Origin: Methylobacterium terricola | Lineage (GTDB): Bacteria; Pseudomonadota; Alphaproteobacteria; Rhizobiales; Beijerinckiaceae | Assembly (NCBI RefSeq): GCF_006151805.1 | Contig: NZ_VDDA01000023.1 | Location: 1-64,000, forward strand | Reading direction: 5' to 3' | Length of the DNA: 64,000 bases | Notes under the pieces: model-generated | What the model was told of the DNA's origin: nothing | What the model saw: only the letters and a program-made list of their open reading frames with translations | Databases searched by the model: none | Program-made: the position numbers and the translations under genes | Shown here: positions 37,324 through 45,318 of the stretch, in pieces | Position numbering within the stretch: position 1 is the stretch's first letter | How the letters are laid out: each line of letters begins with the position of its first letter

Positions 37324-37806
37324 GCCCGAAACTCGACGAGCTTGGCAATGTGAACGACCGCCTCTTTCCTGTGCCGAACCGTAGAAGGTCCGGCACGCGG
37401 CCGCCTGACTGACGAAGACCAACAAAGGGAAGGGCGTGGGCAGCCTGACGTCGATTTGTAACCGCAACGTACAGTCTGAATGAGCAGTTTCCGAGATAAG
37501 GCTCATTTGCAGACGTAAAAACACATTACATATAATATCAATTATGTATATATGGATTAAATCGGGGCGTCTAAGTTATTTAATTACAAGTTTCTCAACT
37601 TTTTCGAGCTTAGAATCTGAGCGTAGGCTTCAGGATTAATTGAAAAATACCTAATTCGTAGCGTAAGAGAGAATTAGATATTCCCATGTTGTAAATATAT
37701 CGCACATGCCCACAGCAGTTCAGTCCTAAGGCATTTCAGTGATGACGCATAGATGAACCCAAGGTACGATAATTTCGCAGCGCCAATATAAATCAAGAGA
37801 TGAACT
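37324..37806. other. AT-rich gene-free stretch at the left edge of cargo block 1
   Basis: About 480 bases whose composition changes from GC-rich to strongly AT-rich near 37450. No reading frame of useful length is present. It probably contains the promoter for the two exported-protein genes downstream. Confidence 0.4.
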
Positions 37807-38079
37807 ATGCGTTATTCGATCGCACCTTTCGTAGCTGCTACAGTTTTAATAAATTCTGAATCATATGCTCAACAGGTATGGTGCCCAGATGATCTTGAGC
37901 CTGCAGGTGTGAATTGCGTTAGATATACTCATTATCCTGACATTTCGAGATCTCGTAAAGGGCCAGTTCGAGTGTCAAAAAATTTCTGCCAGGTTGGTCC
38001 GGCCTTCAAGGAGGGTAGCGGATACGTCTGCCCATTTTCAAATCCTGCTTTCAACCCGATCAATTTGTCCGGTAAGTGA
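37807..38079 (+). CDS. 90-residue exported hypothetical protein
   Basis: A signal peptide (RYSIAPFVAATVLINSESYA) precedes a mature part of about 68 residues with four cysteines (WCPDDLEPAGVNCVRYTHYP and later single Cys in NFCQVG and YVCPF), likely disulfide-bonded in the periplasm. AT-rich codons mark it as cargo relative to the phage backbone. AGAG precedes the ATG. It ends 9 bp before the next gene, so the two probably form an operon. Confidence 0.6.
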   Translation: MRYSIAPFVAATVLINSESYAQQVWCPDDLEPAGVNCVRYTHYPDISRSRKGPVRVSKNFCQVGPAFKEGSGYVCPFSNPAFNPINLSGK

Positions 38080-38088
38080 GTATATCCG

Positions 38089-38919
38089 ATGATATATCAG
38101 AAAATAAAATACATGCTATGCCCCTTGTTGGCACTAAACTCAGCCTGTGGAACATACCTTCCTGAGATTAGAGAGTCATGGGATGTTAATCGCTCGCAGG
38201 AAATTTCGGCAAACGGTATTCTTGAAGCCAATGTCAAAGAGAAAATTTACTGCGCGATTTATTTGGCTGTAAAGGCTCAAAGAGTATTTCCAGAGGGGTG
38301 GGCCGTACAATCGACCCTTGATCTACAAGTTGATCATATAGGGAGCGTAAATCCGGGGTTATCATACATAGTTCCTTTCAATGCCGCCGAAAATTTCACG
38401 CTTGGCTTGGGCGCAACGCTGTCCTCACAAGCCACAAGAGAGGATAAGATTGGAAGCTATTGGGATTTGGATCGTTTAAGAAAATATAAAACAGATGAAT
38501 GCGACGACGCAGGAGAGATAAAAGGCAGCTCTCCGCTTATTACAAGTGATTTAGGTTTAACGCAATGGCTCACAGACGCTCTCGCGTCTGTAAAATATTT
38601 TCCTTCCTCGCCAATATCACAAGGCAATGTATTCAATCAAGATAGTCTTACATACCATGCGAAGTTCATAATAATAACAACTGGGAGCTTGAATCCTACT
38701 TGGAAACTTATAAGATTCAACAGCGGCAATGGGGCAGCTTTGGCTAGTGTTAATCGCACGAGGACACATGATATATTGCTGACATTTGGCCCAAAATTTA
38801 AACCAAATTCTCCGAATATCGCATTAAGTCAGCATTTTTCGACGGAGTATGCCATTTCTCTTGGAAATTCAGGTCGTCAAAGCGCGTTTCCAGCGAGCCC
38901 TCCTCTCTTCGGCCAATGA
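38089..38919 (+). CDS. 276-residue exported, possibly lipoprotein, of unknown function
   Basis: The N-terminus (MLCPLLALNSACGTYLPEIR) looks like a lipoprotein signal with Cys at about 20, although Asn rather than Leu sits at -3. The body is beta-rich (STLDLQVDHIGSVNPGLSY, FTLGLGATLSSQATRED, FIIITTGSLNPTWKLIRFN). I recall hypothetical lipoproteins of similar layout (CGTYxPEI start, LGLGATLSS, TSGNLxPxWKL) in Bradyrhizobium-type genomes, but cannot name a family. AT-rich, unlike the flanking phage genes. Confidence 0.6.
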   Translation: MIYQKIKYMLCPLLALNSACGTYLPEIRESWDVNRSQEISANGILEANVKEKIYCAIYLAVKAQRVFPEGWAVQSTLDLQVDHIGSVNPGLSYIVPFNAAENFTLGLGATLSSQATREDKIGSYWDLDRLRKYKTDECDDAGEIKGSSPLITSDLGLTQWLTDALASVKYFPSSPISQGNVFNQDSLTYHAKFIIITTGSLNPTWKLIRFNSGNGAALASVNRTRTHDILLTFGPKFKPNSPNIALSQHFSTEYAISLGNSGRQSAFPASPPLFGQ

Positions 38920-39109
38920 CACTACTTCTAATTTTATAATATATTGTGCTTAACATCAATTAGAGGAAATAACAATCGCGCTTCAATCTTCTGGATAAAC
39001 TACTTTATCCCAATTCAAGAGGATGAAACAAAAATCTTAGATAGTTGAAATCGCTATCCGCTTGGAATAATTTTTCGCAAGTCTACGCTGTTCCAGCCTC
39101 AGCATCTGG

Positions 39110-39787
39110 CTATTTCCTGAAGTCCTTCGACACAATGCGATGGCAGGTCGGCCATGCATCGCGGGACAACTCGAAAGTCCGCGCCGGGTTGAACTGCTGG
39201 ACGCGCCACGCCTCCGCGCTGGAGCCGACGAGCCGCTTGACCATCGCCCGCGGTTCGTCCCCGGCGCCGGAATAGAACACGCAGGGCGTCGCGGACAGGC
39301 CGGGCAGGCGCGGGTTGACCATCAGGGTGTCGCCGGGCTCGAACTCCGGCGACATCGATTCGCCGACGAGGTAGATCGCGTAGCCGTCCTTCACGCCCTG
39401 CAGGGCGGGCGGGCGCTTCACCGTGCCGATCGGGTCGCGCTCGATGAGGAGCGAGCCTTCCCCGCCCTCCGCCGAGGCGAAGAGCGGCACGTCTCCGACG
39501 AGCCCCGCCGCAGCCGCCCAGTAGGCGGGATCCCGCGCGAAGTCCGGGACCGGCATCGGCGCCTGCCTCGCGGCTTGCGCCGGCCGGCCGTCCTGGGCGC
39601 CATCCGGGAAGAGCGCCGGGTCGAGGCCGAGCACCTCGATCAGCCGGGCGAGGTGCGCCGTGCTCTCGACCTGCTTGAGCTCGATCTTGGCGATCGTCGC
39701 CTGGGAGGTGCCGACCTCCTTCGCCAGCCGCGCCTGGCTGAGCTTCTTGGCGAGCCGCCCCTCGCGGATGATGTCCTGCCAGTCCAT
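39110..39787 (-). CDS. cI-like phage repressor with S24 (LexA-type) autopeptidase domain
   Basis: A 225-residue repressor. Residues about 5-55 form an XRE-type helix-turn-helix (KKLSQARLAKEVGTSQATIA). The C-terminal S24 domain has Ser144 in YLVGESMSPEFEPGD and Lys184 in RAMVKRL, the LexA-type catalytic dyad, so RecA-stimulated self-cleavage and SOS induction are expected. The ATG (MDWQDIIREGR) is the start; longer frames run across the operator. It is divergent from the Cro-like gene. Confidence 0.88.
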   Translation of the reverse strand: MDWQDIIREGRLAKKLSQARLAKEVGTSQATIAKIELKQVESTAHLARLIEVLGLDPALFPDGAQDGRPAQAARQAPMPVPDFARDPAYWAAAAGLVGDVPLFASAEGGEGSLLIERDPIGTVKRPPALQGVKDGYAIYLVGESMSPEFEPGDTLMVNPRLPGLSATPCVFYSGAGDEPRAMVKRLVGSSAEAWRVQQFNPARTFELSRDAWPTCHRIVSKDFRK

Positions 39788-39833
39788 GGGGCGGCAGTCT
39801 AAAACCTCGGTTGTGGTCGCGCTCGCATATTCC

Positions 39834-39854
39834 GGTTGTTGACAACCAACAACC
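39834..39854. promoter_or_regulatory. Palindromic operator between repressor and Cro-like gene
   Basis: GGTTGTTG and its exact reverse complement CAACAACC are separated by 5 bases. A related half-site (CGGTTGTGG) lies at 39808-39816, and GGTTGT half-sites recur upstream of the leftward operon near 36930 and 36961. Placement between divergent repressor and Cro-like genes fits OR-type control. Confidence 0.7.
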
Positions 39855-39863
39855 AAGGCGGTT

Positions 39864-40121
39864 ATGTCCAATGTCATGACCGTGCGATCCCTCATTCAGG
39901 CCGCGATCACGCTGGCCGGCTCGGAAGCGAAGCTGGGCGACGCCTGCGGCGTCTCCCAGAGCGCGATCTGGAAAGCGAAGAAGGCCGGGCGGGTGTCCGG
40001 CGAGCTGGCCGTCCGGATCGACCGGGCGACCGACGGCGCCATCCCGAAGCACCGGCTGCGACCGGATCTGTGGGAGCCGCCGGCCCGCGGCCCGGCCGAA
40101 GCCCACGGAGTGGCCGCATGA
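39864..40121 (+). CDS. Cro/YdaS-like regulatory protein
   Basis: An 85-residue DNA-binding protein. AKLGDACGVSQSAIWKAKKAG is the helix-turn-helix, and VSGELAVRIDRATDGAIPKHRLRPDLW is the typical YdaS/Cro-like continuation in which the protein recognises the same operators as the repressor. The ATG at 39864 or 39876 may be used. It overlaps the next gene by ATGA. Confidence 0.8.
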   Translation: MSNVMTVRSLIQAAITLAGSEAKLGDACGVSQSAIWKAKKAGRVSGELAVRIDRATDGAIPKHRLRPDLWEPPARGPAEAHGVAA

Positions 40122-40273
40122 CGTCCCGGAGATCCACGGCGCCAGCGCGTCCCGTCATCCGGGCCGCAGCCGCGATCCTGCTCTGCCTGCTCGCCTGGGG
40201 CACGGGGACGGCCGGCTGCTGGTCGAAGCGCGCCTCGCAGCAGCCGCTACACGCGAGACCGGAGGCCGGCTGA
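40118..40273 (+). CDS. 51-residue small membrane or exported protein
   Basis: Its ATG overlaps the stop of the Cro-like gene. A basic start (SRRSTAPARPVIR) is followed by a hydrophobic helix (AAAAILLCLLAWGTGTAGC) and a short polar tail. It could be a signal-anchored or lipid-modified peptide. Coding status rests on the overlap and the hydrophobic pattern. Confidence 0.4.
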   Translation: MTSRRSTAPARPVIRAAAAILLCLLAWGTGTAGCWSKRASQQPLHARPEAG

Positions 40274-40396
40274 GGCCGGTCCCCCGTGTTCCGGGTCCGG
40301 CGTCCGTGCGGCGGCGGTCCCGGATCGCGCCCGGCCGGACCCTTCCGCCCCCATCCGCCCGGCCGGGCGCAACCCTCGACCCCACCGGAGGCAGCC

Positions 40397-40501
40397 ATGA
40401 GGACGACCCGTCGCAAGATCCGCTACCGCCTCCGGGCCGACGGCCGATGCGAGGTCTGCCTCGCCGACGGGTGGGTGACGCTCGTGCGGGTCGCGCGATG
40501 A
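40397..40501 (+). CDS. 34-residue small phage protein
   Basis: A short basic protein (MRTTRRKIRYRLRADGRCEV) with one Cys pair. GGAGG lies 6 bases before the ATG, and the stop overlaps the next start (ATGA), so translation is well supported despite the size. Function unknown. Confidence 0.5.
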   Translation: MRTTRRKIRYRLRADGRCEVCLADGWVTLVRVAR

Positions 40502-41025
40502 GCAACGGCGGCCTGTCCTCGCTCGCCGCCAGGCTCCACGCGGCAGCCTCCCATGCCGGCGTGGTCGCGCGCGGCACCGAGATCCTGGCGGCCCGGATGC
40601 AGGTCGGCCTGCCGACAGGCACGCCGTGTGCCGGCCTCGACGAGGCGGTGCAGCACCATGCCGAGCAGGCCCAGGTCCTGGCCGACGCCCACGCCTTCGT
40701 CCTCCGGTGCGCGGCCCAGCCCGCGCTCCTGCCGCTTCTCGCCGCGCTGGAACGCGGCGAGGCGGTGATCCCGGAAGCCGGCACCGGACGACGGCCTGCC
40801 AGGGCCGCCGCCGGCGCTCCTCTCCATGCGACCGTCCAGCCGCCCAAGCCCTGGTCGCGTGTCCTCGACTCCGTGCGTCCGGGACACCGCAAGTCCTCCG
40901 GCCCTGCTGCTCACGCCTCTGCGCTCTCCCCGGCGAGCGCAGAGGAACACAGGAGCGGCCCAAGGTGTCGGGATTCTCACCCAAGTTCTCGGGAGACTGT
41001 CCCGAGCGTCACGAGGGTAGCATGA
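40498..41025 (+). CDS. 175-residue hypothetical phage protein
   Basis: The first 100 residues are helical and Ala-rich (LAARLHAAASHAGVVARGTE, EQAQVLADAHAFVLRCAA). The rest is Pro/Ser/Arg-rich and may be poorly structured. Both ends overlap neighbours. An inverted repeat (CTCGGGA / TCCCGAG at 40988-41006) lies inside the 3' end and could influence expression of the next gene. Confidence 0.45.
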   Translation: MSNGGLSSLAARLHAAASHAGVVARGTEILAARMQVGLPTGTPCAGLDEAVQHHAEQAQVLADAHAFVLRCAAQPALLPLLAALERGEAVIPEAGTGRRPARAAAGAPLHATVQPPKPWSRVLDSVRPGHRKSSGPAAHASALSPASAEEHRSGPRCRDSHPSSRETVPSVTRVA

Positions 41026-41456
41026 CTGCTCAGGCAGAGGCGCGCCAGCTCGTCGAGCTGATCGCCGGGCCAGTCCGGCTCGGCGAGAACGTGAAGGCCG
41101 CGCTCGCGCGGGTCGCACGGCTCACGGGCCTCGGCGATCGCCGCGTGCGTGGTATCTGGAACGGCGAGGCCCGCCGCATCGAGGCCGAGGAGATGGACCG
41201 GCTGCGCCGGGCGGCCCTCGATGCCAGCACCCTAGAGGATGTCGATCGTGCGTACCGTGCCCACCTTGCCCGGCTCCGGGCCTGCCGGGAGATCCTCGGA
41301 CACGGGGCCGTCGGGCAGGAGGCCTCCCGGCAAGAGACCGTCAGGCAAGAGGCCCTTCGCCTTCCGGCCGCGGACGCTGCTGGCTGGGTGGATCATGCGG
41401 AGCTCGGGCTGGCTGGCGCTCAAGATCGCCCCGTGGATCGGGGAGGGCGCCGATGA
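41022..41456 (+). CDS. 144-residue hypothetical protein with HTH-like N-terminus
   Basis: A strong ribosome binding site (GAGGG, 5 bases upstream) supports the ATG. Residues 20-60 (ENVKAALARVARLTGLGDRR, then VRGIWNGEARRIEAEEMDRL) resemble helix-turn-helix proteins, with a following helix. The region after residue 95 is repetitive (GQEASRQETVRQEALR). It overlaps the resolvase gene by 4 bases. Confidence 0.55.
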   Translation: MTAQAEARQLVELIAGPVRLGENVKAALARVARLTGLGDRRVRGIWNGEARRIEAEEMDRLRRAALDASTLEDVDRAYRAHLARLRACREILGHGAVGQEASRQETVRQEALRLPAADAAGWVDHAELGLAGAQDRPVDRGGRR

Positions 41457-42043
41457 CGCCGGAGGTCCGCCTGCTCGGGATTGATCCCGGCCTCACCGGG
41501 GCCCTCGCGCTCCTCAGCCTGATGCCCTCCGGCCCGTCGCTCGCCGTCGCGGACATGCCGGAGGTCCACAAGACCATCGACGCGGCGGCGCTCGCGGAGT
41601 TGATCCGCGGCTGGCCGCGCCCGGACCTCATCGTGCTCGAGGAGGTCGGCCCGCAGCCGCGCGACGGCGTGCGCCAGGCCTTCAGCTTCGGGCAGTCCTA
41701 CGCCACGGCGCGTACCGTCGCGCTGATGCTGGAGATCCCGCTCCACCTCGTGCGGCCGCAGGCCTGGAAGGGCCACTTCCGCCTGCGCGGTGGCCCCGAG
41801 GGCAAGGAAGCGGGGCGCGCCCTCGCCCTCCGGCGCTTCCCGGCGAGCGCGAAGCTGTTCGCGCGCAAGAAGGACCACAACCGGGCAGAGGCGGCCCTGC
41901 TGGCGCTCTACGGCGCCGAGCGGCTCCTGCCCGCGGGCTCGCTTCCCGATCCGGACCGGGTCGGGGGCGTGGCGACGGCCGGGGGCGTGGCGGCCCCCGG
42001 CCAACCCCTCCCTTCACCGAGGGCGGCCGGAGTGTCGGGCTGA
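41453..42043 (+). CDS. RuvC-like Holliday junction resolvase of phage type
   Basis: A 196-residue RNase H-fold nuclease. Acidic metal-binding residues are visible in LLGIDPGLTGALAL, LIVLEEVG and KKDHNRAEAALLALYG, the phage/bacterial RuvC pattern, and FSFGQSYATARTVALML is a conserved helix. It should resolve junctions made in phage recombination or trim DNA before packaging. The C-terminal 35 residues are a Gly/Pro-rich tail. First of a recombination gene cluster. Confidence 0.8.
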   Translation: MTPEVRLLGIDPGLTGALALLSLMPSGPSLAVADMPEVHKTIDAAALAELIRGWPRPDLIVLEEVGPQPRDGVRQAFSFGQSYATARTVALMLEIPLHLVRPQAWKGHFRLRGGPEGKEAGRALALRRFPASAKLFARKKDHNRAEAALLALYGAERLLPAGSLPDPDRVGGVATAGGVAAPGQPLPSPRAAGVSG

Positions 42044-42125
42044 CGCCCGGCCCGAGGCGCGATGCCTGGTCTCCGCTCCGGCCGCCCCGGATCCTCCAGG
42101 AGCAGGCGCAGACGAAAGGAACCCC

Positions 42126-42914
42126 ATGTCGATCTCGCTCAAGAGCCTGCGCAAGCGCACCAACGAGAGCGCCGCGCGCATCGTGATCTACGGCCCGGAG
42201 GGCATTGGGAAGACGACGCTGGCGGCGGAGTTCCCGGAGGCCGTGTTCATCCAGGTCGAGGACGGCACGCCGTCCGGCGTCACCATCGATTCGTTCGGCG
42301 TGCTCACCACCTTCGAACAGGTGATGGAGGCGATCGGCTCGCTCTACCAGGAGGAGCACTCCTTCCGAACCGTGGTGGTCGACGGCCTGGACCGCCTCGA
42401 GCCGCTGGTCTGGACCCGGGTCTGCGAGCTGCACCAGTGGCGCTCGATCGAGGCGCCCGGCTACGGCAAGGGCTACAAGGAGGCGGATTACCTCTGGCGC
42501 GACTTCCTCGACGGCCTGAACGCGCTGCGCACGCAGCTCGGCATGACGGTCGTGCTGCTCGCCCACTCGGCGATCGATCGCTTCGACGATCCCCAGACGG
42601 CCAGCTACTCGCGCTACGACCTGCGCCTGCACCAGCGGGCGAGCGCCATCGTCAAGGACGAGGCCGACGCCATCCTGCTCGTGAAGCAGGACGCCTCGAT
42701 CAAGAACGAGGACCAGGGCTTCGGCAAGAAGCGCGCCCAGGCCGACGGCGGCGGGCAGCGCTGGATCTACACCGAAGGCCGGCCCGCCTTCGTGGCGAAG
42801 AACCGCTTCGGGATGCCCGAGAAGGTGATGTTCCAGCCAGGCAAAGGCTTCGCCGAGCTGTCGAAGTACCTGCCGGATGCGGCCCGCCAGTTGCCGGCCG
42901 CCGAAGCGGCCTGA
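42126..42914 (+). CDS. Sak4-like phage recombinase ATPase (AAA_24)
   Basis: A 262-residue RecA-fold ATPase. Walker A is IYGPEGIGKTTLAAEFPE near residue 25, a Walker B-like strand is FRTVVVDGLDRLEP near 85, and the sensor-like strand is TVVLLAHSAIDRF. The arrangement GPEGIGKTT plus ATPase core and the DUF669-like gene next door match Sak4-type single-strand annealing systems. Initiation at MSISLKSLRKRTN follows GGAAC. Confidence 0.78.
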   Translation: MSISLKSLRKRTNESAARIVIYGPEGIGKTTLAAEFPEAVFIQVEDGTPSGVTIDSFGVLTTFEQVMEAIGSLYQEEHSFRTVVVDGLDRLEPLVWTRVCELHQWRSIEAPGYGKGYKEADYLWRDFLDGLNALRTQLGMTVVLLAHSAIDRFDDPQTASYSRYDLRLHQRASAIVKDEADAILLVKQDASIKNEDQGFGKKRAQADGGGQRWIYTEGRPAFVAKNRFGMPEKVMFQPGKGFAELSKYLPDAARQLPAAEAA

Positions 42915-42949
42915 TCCCCACCCGCGTCCGACAGAAGGAGACAAACAGG

Positions 42950-43480
42950 ATGGCGAACCTCGGCGAGAGCATCGACGTCGACACCATCGAAATCGATAAC
43001 ACCTACGAGCCGCTGCCGGCCGGCGAGTACATGGTCCAGGTCACCGACAGCGACGTGGTCGAGACCAAGGCCGGCACGGGCCTGATCCTGAAGCTCACCT
43101 TGGAGGTGATGGACGGGCCGAGCGCCGGCCGCAAGGTCTGGCTGAACCTCAACTACAAGAACCCGAACGCCACCGCGCAGCGCATCGCGCACGAGCAGAT
43201 CAAGCAGATCTGCGACGCGGTCGGCTTCGCCGGGCACCTCACCGACAGCGAGGTGCTGCACTACAAGCCGCTGCGCGTGCGCCTGACCGTCAAGCAGGAC
43301 CCCGAATACGGCCCGCGCAACGAGATGAAGAAGTTCTCGGCTATGGCCGGCGGCGCCCCGCCGCCCGGCAAGGCCCAGGGCGAAGCCTCGTCGCCGCGCC
43401 AGGCGCAGACCGGCGGCACAGCGGCCACGTCACGCCCCGGCACCGCCGGCGGGCGGCCCTGGGGCAACCGCGCGGCCTGA
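42950..43480 (+). CDS. DUF669-family phage protein, probably single-strand DNA binding
   Basis: A 176-residue protein. YEPLPAGEYMVQVTDSDVVETK, LILKLTLEVMDGPSAGRKVW and LNYKNPNATAQRIAHEQIKQI match DUF669, which is usually encoded next to Sak4-type recombinases. The C-terminal 50 residues are Gly/Ala/Pro/Gln-rich and disordered, ending GGRPWGNRAA, as in SSB-like proteins. AAGGAG lies 15 bases upstream with AGG nearer the ATG. Confidence 0.75.
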   Translation: MANLGESIDVDTIEIDNTYEPLPAGEYMVQVTDSDVVETKAGTGLILKLTLEVMDGPSAGRKVWLNLNYKNPNATAQRIAHEQIKQICDAVGFAGHLTDSEVLHYKPLRVRLTVKQDPEYGPRNEMKKFSAMAGGAPPPGKAQGEASSPRQAQTGGTAATSRPGTAGGRPWGNRAA

Positions 43481-43564
43481 GGAAGCCGGAGCGGCCGGCG
43501 CTCGGAAGGGACGCCAGGAGCCGGCCGCTCCACCCCGCACCCCTCAAGGATACGGAGACGCACG

Positions 43565-43759
43565 ATGCGAATCGAGCGCAGGGCGGAGCTATGCCCGCAG
43601 CCGTTCGGACTTCAACCCTGCCGCGCCTGCGGGTCGACCGCGGCGGTGATCGAGCTGCGCCCCGGTGCGGTGCGCCTGCGGCGCCTGTGCTGCCACGGCG
43701 ACCCGCTCGCGCTGCCCGAGGCCGGCAACGGCGCCGTGGAGGTCCGCCGCCATGGCTGA
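43565..43759 (+). CDS. 64-residue zinc-ribbon-like small protein
   Basis: QPCRACGSTAAVIE resembles the PC-x2-CGS start of Lar-type restriction-alleviation proteins, and a later CC pair (RRLCCHGD) could supply the remaining zinc ligands. The identity is weak. Its end overlaps the start of the nuclease gene by 8 bases. An anti-restriction role is only a suggestion. Confidence 0.45.
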   Translation: MRIERRAELCPQPFGLQPCRACGSTAAVIELRPGAVRLRRLCCHGDPLALPEAGNGAVEVRRHG

Positions 43760-44726
43760 GCTCCCGCCGATCGAGGCGCCAACCGTGTCGGCCGTCTACG
43801 CCGCGCTCCAGCACAACCGCCGCGACGAGGATCGCGGCTATCTCGGCATGTCGCAGTTCGGAACCGAGTGCGACCGCGCGCTCTGGTACGGCTGGCGCAA
43901 GGTCCACGATCCGGAACCGCTCGACGGGCGGCGCATCCGTCTGTTCGAGACCGGCCACCTCGAGGAGGGCCGCCTGATCGGCGACCTGCGGAGCGCCGGC
44001 ATGGTGGTCACCGACGCCGATCCCCGGACCGGCCGGCAGTTCGGCGTGTGGTCGATCGGCGGCCACCTGCGCGGGCACCTCGACGGCACGATCGACGGCG
44101 TACCGGACGCGCCGAAGACGACGCACGTCCTCGAATGCAAGACGCATAACGACAGGAGCTTCAAGGCCCTGCTGAAGGACGGCGTCGCGCGGTCTAAGCC
44201 GGGCCATGTCTCGCAGATGCAGTTCTACATGCATTTCACGGGGCTGACGCGGGCGCTCTACGTCGCCGTGAACAAGAACGACGACCAGCTCTACGCGGAG
44301 CGGGTGCGCTACGACGCGACGGCCGCGCTGCAGCTGGTCGCCCGGGCGGAGCGCATCATCCGGGCAGACCAGCCCCCGTCAAAGCTGCATGACGACCCGT
44401 CGGCGAAGGCCGCCTTCGCCTGCGGTTGGTGCCCGGCCCGGACGGTCTGCCACGACGGCGCCTGGGCGCGTGTGAACTGCCGGACCTGCCTGCACGCGAC
44501 GCCGGTGGTGGACGAGGGCGATGCCGGCCGCTGGCACTGCGCCCGCCACGACATCCACCTGACCCCGGACGAGCAGCGCCGCGGCTGCCACCAGCACCGC
44601 TACGTGCCCGGCCTCGTGCCCGGCGAGCAGGTCGACGTCGACGAGGGCCGCGAGACGATCACCTATCGCCTCGCCGACGGCAGCACCTGGGTCGACGGCG
44701 CCGGCGCCGCGGGATGGCGCCCGTGA
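43752..44726 (+). CDS. PD-(D/E)XK nuclease with C-terminal cysteine cluster
   Basis: A 324-residue protein. The nuclease core has Asp111 in RGHLDGTIDG and Glu128-x-Lys130 in VLECKTHND, and QMQFYMHFTG is the typical helix after the active site, as in Cas4, YqaJ and RecB-type phage exonucleases. Downstream are Cys-rich motifs (CGWCPARTVC, CRTCLHATP, WHCARHD), probably zinc or iron-sulfur ligands. It likely acts with the Sak4-like and DUF669-like proteins by producing single strands. Confidence 0.78.
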   Translation: MAELPPIEAPTVSAVYAALQHNRRDEDRGYLGMSQFGTECDRALWYGWRKVHDPEPLDGRRIRLFETGHLEEGRLIGDLRSAGMVVTDADPRTGRQFGVWSIGGHLRGHLDGTIDGVPDAPKTTHVLECKTHNDRSFKALLKDGVARSKPGHVSQMQFYMHFTGLTRALYVAVNKNDDQLYAERVRYDATAALQLVARAERIIRADQPPSKLHDDPSAKAAFACGWCPARTVCHDGAWARVNCRTCLHATPVVDEGDAGRWHCARHDIHLTPDEQRRGCHQHRYVPGLVPGEQVDVDEGRETITYRLADGSTWVDGAGAAGWRP

Positions 44727-45055
44727 GCCCCGGCGCAGCAGCCTCCCGCACGACGGTCCCGATCGAGAGGCTGCCGGCACGGGTGCGCCGGATCGTCGAA
44801 CGCTGCCGAGCCGGGCAGACCCTCTGCCTCGGCCACCGCGTGCGCGAGATCGGGCCCCCCCTATGCTGGTTCGAGCCGTCGGGCCGATCGACGCGGCACC
44901 GCAGCGCGCTGGACGCGATCGCCTCGGGCCACCTCGTGCCGAGTGCGGATGGCCTGTTCGGCCAGGAATCCGCTCAGACCTGGCGGGCGGACGAGGGTGA
45001 GCGTGGGACGGAAACGGGTGTCCCCGGCGGGTCGTCTGCCGCGGCAGCGGAGTAG
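44714..45055 (+). CDS. 113-residue hypothetical phage protein
   Basis: The protein contains PIERLPARVRRIVERCRAG and REIGPPLCWFEPSGR, with no family I recognise and a disordered Gly/Ala/Ser tail. A GTG at 44723 that overlaps the previous stop (GTGA) is an equally good start. Coding status rests on position in a tight gene row. Confidence 0.45.
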   Translation: MAPVSPGAAASRTTVPIERLPARVRRIVERCRAGQTLCLGHRVREIGPPLCWFEPSGRSTRHRSALDAIASGHLVPSADGLFGQESAQTWRADEGERGTETGVPGGSSAAAAE

Positions 45056-45060
45056 CGGCG

Positions 45061-45318
45061 ATGTCGCGCTTCCGCTCCATGCCGATCTTCCGGCCCGGCA
45101 TCGTCGGCGTGTTCACCATGGGCGCGGACGCCGTGATCCTCACCAAGGCCATGAAGAAGGTCCCGGAGGCCAGCGAGGCCGCCCGGGCGCTGGGCGACCC
45201 ATTCAACCGCGCCCGTCGCGAGCGGGCGCTGCGGATCCTCGAGGCGCTGCCCGCGCGCCGGCAGGCCCGGATCCTCGCCGAGTACGACCGCAAGCGCCGC
45301 GACGGAGGCGACGAATGA
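45061..45318 (+). CDS. 85-residue hypothetical phage protein
   Basis: Small and basic. MSRFRSMPIFRPGIVGVFTM is followed by a helical part (ARRERALRILEALPARRQAR). Its stop overlaps the start of the helicase gene. Function unknown. Confidence 0.5.
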   Translation: MSRFRSMPIFRPGIVGVFTMGADAVILTKAMKKVPEASEAARALGDPFNRARRERALRILEALPARRQARILAEYDRKRRDGGDE

